Part shown: piece after piece, positions 13,053-15,606 of the stretch
Numbering within the stretch: the stretch's first letter is position 1
How the letters are laid out: every line of letters starts with the position of its first letter
Assembly: GCA_040757115.1 (NCBI GenBank)
Contig: JBFLYA010000083.1
Span: forward strand, 1 to 15,606
Origin: a bacterium
GTDB taxonomy: Bacteria > UBA9089 > CG2-30-40-21 > SBAY01
Length of the DNA stretch: 15,606 nucleotides
Reading direction: 5' to 3'
The notes under the pieces: generated by a model
What the model saw: the letters and a program-made list of their open reading frames with translations, nothing else
Told to the model about the DNA's origin: nothing
Databases searched by the model: none
Translations under genes and position numbers: made by a program

Positions 13053-13084
13053 TGATTTGTTACCTCCAAAATCTAAAATCTAAA

Positions 13085-13231
13085 GTAACTATTTACCCAA
13101 ATGAAGTGCAAGGTAATTGGTAATCAGGTAATCGGTAATCGGTAACAACCAATTGATCTTTTCCCTTTACCGATAACCTGATCACCGATAACTGATTACC
13201 TGAATTTCACTTCAGATGGCTAAAATGTTAC
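13085..13231. repeat. Hairpin element of GGTAATC heptamers
   Basis: The left arm starts GTAACTATTTACC and runs through AATGAAGTG into GGTAATC-type units. The right arm, read on the minus strand from 13231, starts GTAACATTTTA and passes through CTGAAGTG into the same units. It almost fills the 193-bp gap between recN and proS. The outermost GTAAC resembles the ends of the two GxxExxY modules. Confidence 0.65.
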
Positions 13232-13245
13232 AATCTAAAATTCCC

Positions 13246-14958
13246 TCAAATCTCCCTACTCGCTACCTTCTCTAATAGTTCTTCAGCATGTTTTAATGAT
13301 GTGGGTGAGATTTCGTGTCCGTCTAAAAGAAGGGCTAATTCGTTCAGCCGGGCGGTTTTATCCAATTTGCGAACATAAGTTTGTGTTTTACTTCCTACAA
13401 CCTTTTTTTCAACATAGAGATGAATTTGGGCATAAGCGGCGATTTGAGGTAAGTGTGTAATGCAAATTACCTGCCGACTATGACTTATGTGTTTTAACTT
13501 TGCCCCGACTTTCTGCCCAATTGTTCCCCCAATCCCGGTATCTATCTCATCAAAGATAAGTGTTGGAATTTCATCTACCTGGGCTAAAATAGTTTTTATG
13601 GCTAACATCACCCGTGAAATCTCTCCACCTGAAGCAATATCGGCTAATGGTTTCAATGCCTCACCAACATTAGGAGAGATTAAAAATTCGATGAGGTCTG
13701 CACCTGTTGAAGTTACCTTAACAGGCATACCATCAAGTTTAATCAAACTATCGCTTTGCTGTTTTGCCTCTATCTTTACTTCAAATTGTGCCTTTTTCAT
13801 CCCTAAATCAGATAATTGGAGAATTATCTCATTGGCTAATTTATGGGCTACTTCTTTTCTTTTTTGCGATAACTTATTTATCTTTACCTCTAATAAAACG
13901 GTTATTTCCGCAAGTTGTTTCTTGAGATTGTCAATCTCTTCTTCATTATAGGTAATTGAATTTATCTGGGTAGTTATTTTCTCCTTGTATTCAAGGATGG
14001 CTGAAATTGTCCCTCCATATTTTCGTTTTAATTTACTCATCAAATCTAATCTTGATTCAATCTCTTCTAATTTAGCCGGGTCAAATTTAATCTTTTGAGT
14101 ATAATTATCTACCTGCCTGGTTAGTTCTTCTAATTGGTAGTAGAGATTTTGAGCCATCTGCAAGGGTTCTTTTAATGATGGGTCGAGTTCGGTTATTTCG
14201 GATAACTTCTTTTGAACCTGATAGAAGTTGGCATTGATTGCCTCAGTGCCATAAAGCAGGTGATAGGTTTCTTGTGCCAGGATATGAAGTTTCTCTGCAT
14301 TTCGCAGGATTTTTACCTCCTGTTCTAATTCTTCATCCTCCCCCGGGGTAAGGTTTGCCTGGTCGATTTCTTCATGCTCAAATTTTAACAAATCAAGTTG
14401 CCTGACTCTTTCCTGGTTCTCAAAAGAAAGTGTGTTTAATCGGTCAATTAGTGCCGTAAATTGTCTATAAATCTGGTTGACTTCTCTGCTTAATTCATTA
14501 AATTCACCGTATTCATCCAACAGGTTTAATTGGGTATTTTGATTAAGTAAAGATTGATGTTGGTGTTGGCCATGAATATCGACTAAATTTTCTCCGAGCT
14601 GGGCTAACACATTTAGAGTAACTAACTTACCGTTAATTCGGCACAAGTGTTTTCCAGAGGATAAAATTTCCCGTTCAAGAAGGAGATTTTGGTCTGATAA
14701 TGGGATACCGTAGGTTTCTAAGAGATTTTTTATCACGGAGTTCTCTTTGATTTCAAATAAGGCAGAAATGACACTTTTTTCACTTCCAGTCCGAATGTAG
14801 TCAGTTTTTACCCGCTCACCTAAAACCGTATTAATGGCGTCAATAATGATGGTTTTGCCTGCCCCTGTTTCACCAGTAAAAATATTAAGTCCAGGAGAAA
14901 ACTCTATTTCTAAATCATCAATTAATACAAAATCTTTGATATGTAGTCGAGAAAGCAT
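13246..14958 (-). CDS. recN: DNA repair protein RecN
   Basis: RecN is an SMC-like ATPase that acts at DNA double-strand breaks and supports recombinational repair. The 570-residue protein has the N-terminal Walker A (GETGAGKT, 29-36) after MLSRLHIKDFVLID, the IHGQHQHQSLL segment characteristic of RecN, two coiled-coil arms around about 150-400, then the ABC signature ASGGEISRVMLA (from 442), Walker B TLIFDEID (466-473), the following TGIGG, and CITHLPQIAAYA. Length is normal for the family. It starts 2 nt after the hepT stop and is probably co-transcribed with it. No SOS-type operator is seen upstream within the window. Confidence 0.96.
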   Translation of the reverse strand: MLSRLHIKDFVLIDDLEIEFSPGLNIFTGETGAGKTIIIDAINTVLGERVKTDYIRTGSEKSVISALFEIKENSVIKNLLETYGIPLSDQNLLLEREILSSGKHLCRINGKLVTLNVLAQLGENLVDIHGQHQHQSLLNQNTQLNLLDEYGEFNELSREVNQIYRQFTALIDRLNTLSFENQERVRQLDLLKFEHEEIDQANLTPGEDEELEQEVKILRNAEKLHILAQETYHLLYGTEAINANFYQVQKKLSEITELDPSLKEPLQMAQNLYYQLEELTRQVDNYTQKIKFDPAKLEEIESRLDLMSKLKRKYGGTISAILEYKEKITTQINSITYNEEEIDNLKKQLAEITVLLEVKINKLSQKRKEVAHKLANEIILQLSDLGMKKAQFEVKIEAKQQSDSLIKLDGMPVKVTSTGADLIEFLISPNVGEALKPLADIASGGEISRVMLAIKTILAQVDEIPTLIFDEIDTGIGGTIGQKVGAKLKHISHSRQVICITHLPQIAAYAQIHLYVEKKVVGSKTQTYVRKLDKTARLNELALLLDGHEISPTSLKHAEELLEKVASREI

Positions 14959-14960
14959 AC

Positions 14961-15419
14961 TTAACCTTGATTTTCTTCCTTTAATGTTGTGGTCACAAGT
15001 TGTTTAGTTATTTTTAACCACTCCTGGTATTCTTTCCCTTTATTAGAAAGGAATTTTTTAATACTATCCCATCTAATATCAAGATACTGATGGGCTAAGA
15101 TATATCTGAGTTTTGTGCCTTCGGCTAAATTCTGGGATAGATTATTTGAGATTAAACCCATTGTTGATAGATTCAAGAAATACTCTTTATAGGTATCCGG
15201 GATTTCTTTATTTTCACTGACTAATATAATTTTAGCTATATCCAATGAAGCATTAACAATATTTTCTATACATCTTTCTAAACTCCGTCTTTTATTTCTA
15301 TCTTCTTGATAAGTTTTATAATCAAGGTCAAAAAAATTACTTAAATCACTTAATTCAATTTCCATAAAGTCGAAGATTTTTACTAATCTTTCAATATAAG
15401 ATTTTTTTATAGATGACAT
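14961..15419 (-). CDS. hepT: HepT-type toxin (HEPN, DUF86)
   Basis: HepT toxins are HEPN-fold proteins paired with an MNT-type nucleotidyltransferase antitoxin (MntA), which in studied systems AMPylates the toxin. This 152-residue protein is helical and keeps the family features: RRSLERCIENIVNASLDIAK (44-63) and the RX4HXY motif as Arg105, His110 and Tyr112 in RYILAHQY. All three key residues are present, so the toxin appears intact. Its start ATG 15419 lies inside the end of the antitoxin frame (13-nt overlap), the usual gene order. The partner is truncated. The 2-nt spacing to recN puts it in the recN transcript. Confidence 0.85.
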   Translation of the reverse strand: MSSIKKSYIERLVKIFDFMEIELSDLSNFFDLDYKTYQEDRNKRRSLERCIENIVNASLDIAKIILVSENKEIPDTYKEYFLNLSTMGLISNNLSQNLAEGTKLRYILAHQYLDIRWDSIKKFLSNKGKEYQEWLKITKQLVTTTLKEENQG

Positions 15420-15586
15420 GCCTTCACCTCTTCCTTCATTTTCCAGGCATCAATGTTAAATTCTATTAAATCTTGTGCCTCCCATGAAACTTCTAAGAGA
15501 AAGTTTAAATAAAGTCGCTCATCTTTTATTATGAGTGGGATGCCTCTAATTGCCTCCCAGCTAGCCGAACGGTATTTAATTACCAG
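15407..15586 (-). pseudogene. mntA: MntA-type antitoxin, 3' fragment
   Basis: On the minus strand a frame reads YRSASWEAIRGIPLIIKDER and then LYLNFLLEVSWEAQDLIEFN before TAA at 15409-15407. This is the C-terminal part of a minimal nucleotidyltransferase (MNT) antitoxin as found upstream of hepT. The catalytic GSxAxGxAxxxSDxDL half is absent: going upstream the frame enters the heptamer repeat at 15578 and hits a stop (15589-15587), with no ATG, GTG or TTG start in between. The break coincides with the repeat. The window ends here, so a detached 5' half further right cannot be excluded. Confidence 0.6.
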
Positions 15587-15606
15587 TTACCAATCACCAG
15601 TTACCA
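15578..15606. repeat. TACCAGT/TACCAAT heptamers at window edge
   Basis: Tandem 7-bp units TACCAGT, TACCAAT, CACCAGT, TACCA, continuing to the window edge. The same unit type occurs at 11028-11060 and in 13110-13200. It marks the break in the antitoxin gene. Confidence 0.6.

Noticed and set aside
13487-13951. 154-codon frame on the + strand
   Set aside because: It is antisense to recN; the Ser/Phe-rich translation is typical of a shadow frame.
1-15606. tRNA, rRNA or known riboswitch
   Set aside because: I looked for cloverleaf arms with a GGTTCRA loop and for riboswitch-like leaders and saw none; the GGGGTTCGGGA repeats near 10160-10190 lack tRNA structure.

Overview
The window looks like an AT-rich chromosome segment from a diderm (Gram-negative-type) bacterium. 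The Kdo-type sugar genes kdsA and kdsC point to an LPS-like outer membrane. The unusually dense small intergenic repeats resemble those of uncultured candidate-phylum genomes (Omnitrophota or Desantisbacteria type); that placement is an impression, not a measurement.

The left half is on the + strand. A broken ORF6N-domain gene (284-382) ends at a 64-bp palindrome. A glycosyltransferase (668-1822) follows, expressed from a promoter carried by a dispersed repeat. A patch of gene remains comes next (collapsed GxxExxY gene, Fic N-terminus). Then there is an ABC-2 export locus: a secreted and membrane-anchored protein (2443-3981), an ATPase (3984-4913) and a 12-helix permease (5892-7448). A small retropepsin-like aspartic protease (5262-5642), with its own copy of the repeat-borne promoter, sits between ATPase and permease. 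A second collapsed GxxExxY module (7498-7918) fills the convergent gap.

The right half is on the - strand. In transcription order it holds a truncated MntA-type antitoxin, the HepT-type toxin, recN, proS, kdsA, a transaldolase-CBS fusion and kdsC. The main discovery candidate is the fusion (8748-9776). Its C-terminal CBS pair looks like that of KdsD (arabinose-5-phosphate isomerase), and it lies between kdsA and kdsC where kdsD would be expected, but the SIS isomerase domain is replaced by a transaldolase / fructose-6-phosphate-aldolase barrel. The neighbouring KdsA also has changes in its aldose-phosphate-binding motif. Together they suggest a different way to make arabinose 5-phosphate, or a pathway to a different 3-deoxy-ulosonate.

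The second theme is the repeats. Nearly every intergenic gap contains palindromic elements, many built from tandem 7-bp units. Some appear functional: one family carries a sigma70-type promoter, and another places a Shine-Dalgarno sequence just before two ABC-locus genes. Inverted copies of one element flank the kdsC/transaldolase-CBS pair. Several modules share the end sequence GTAACTRTTCA.
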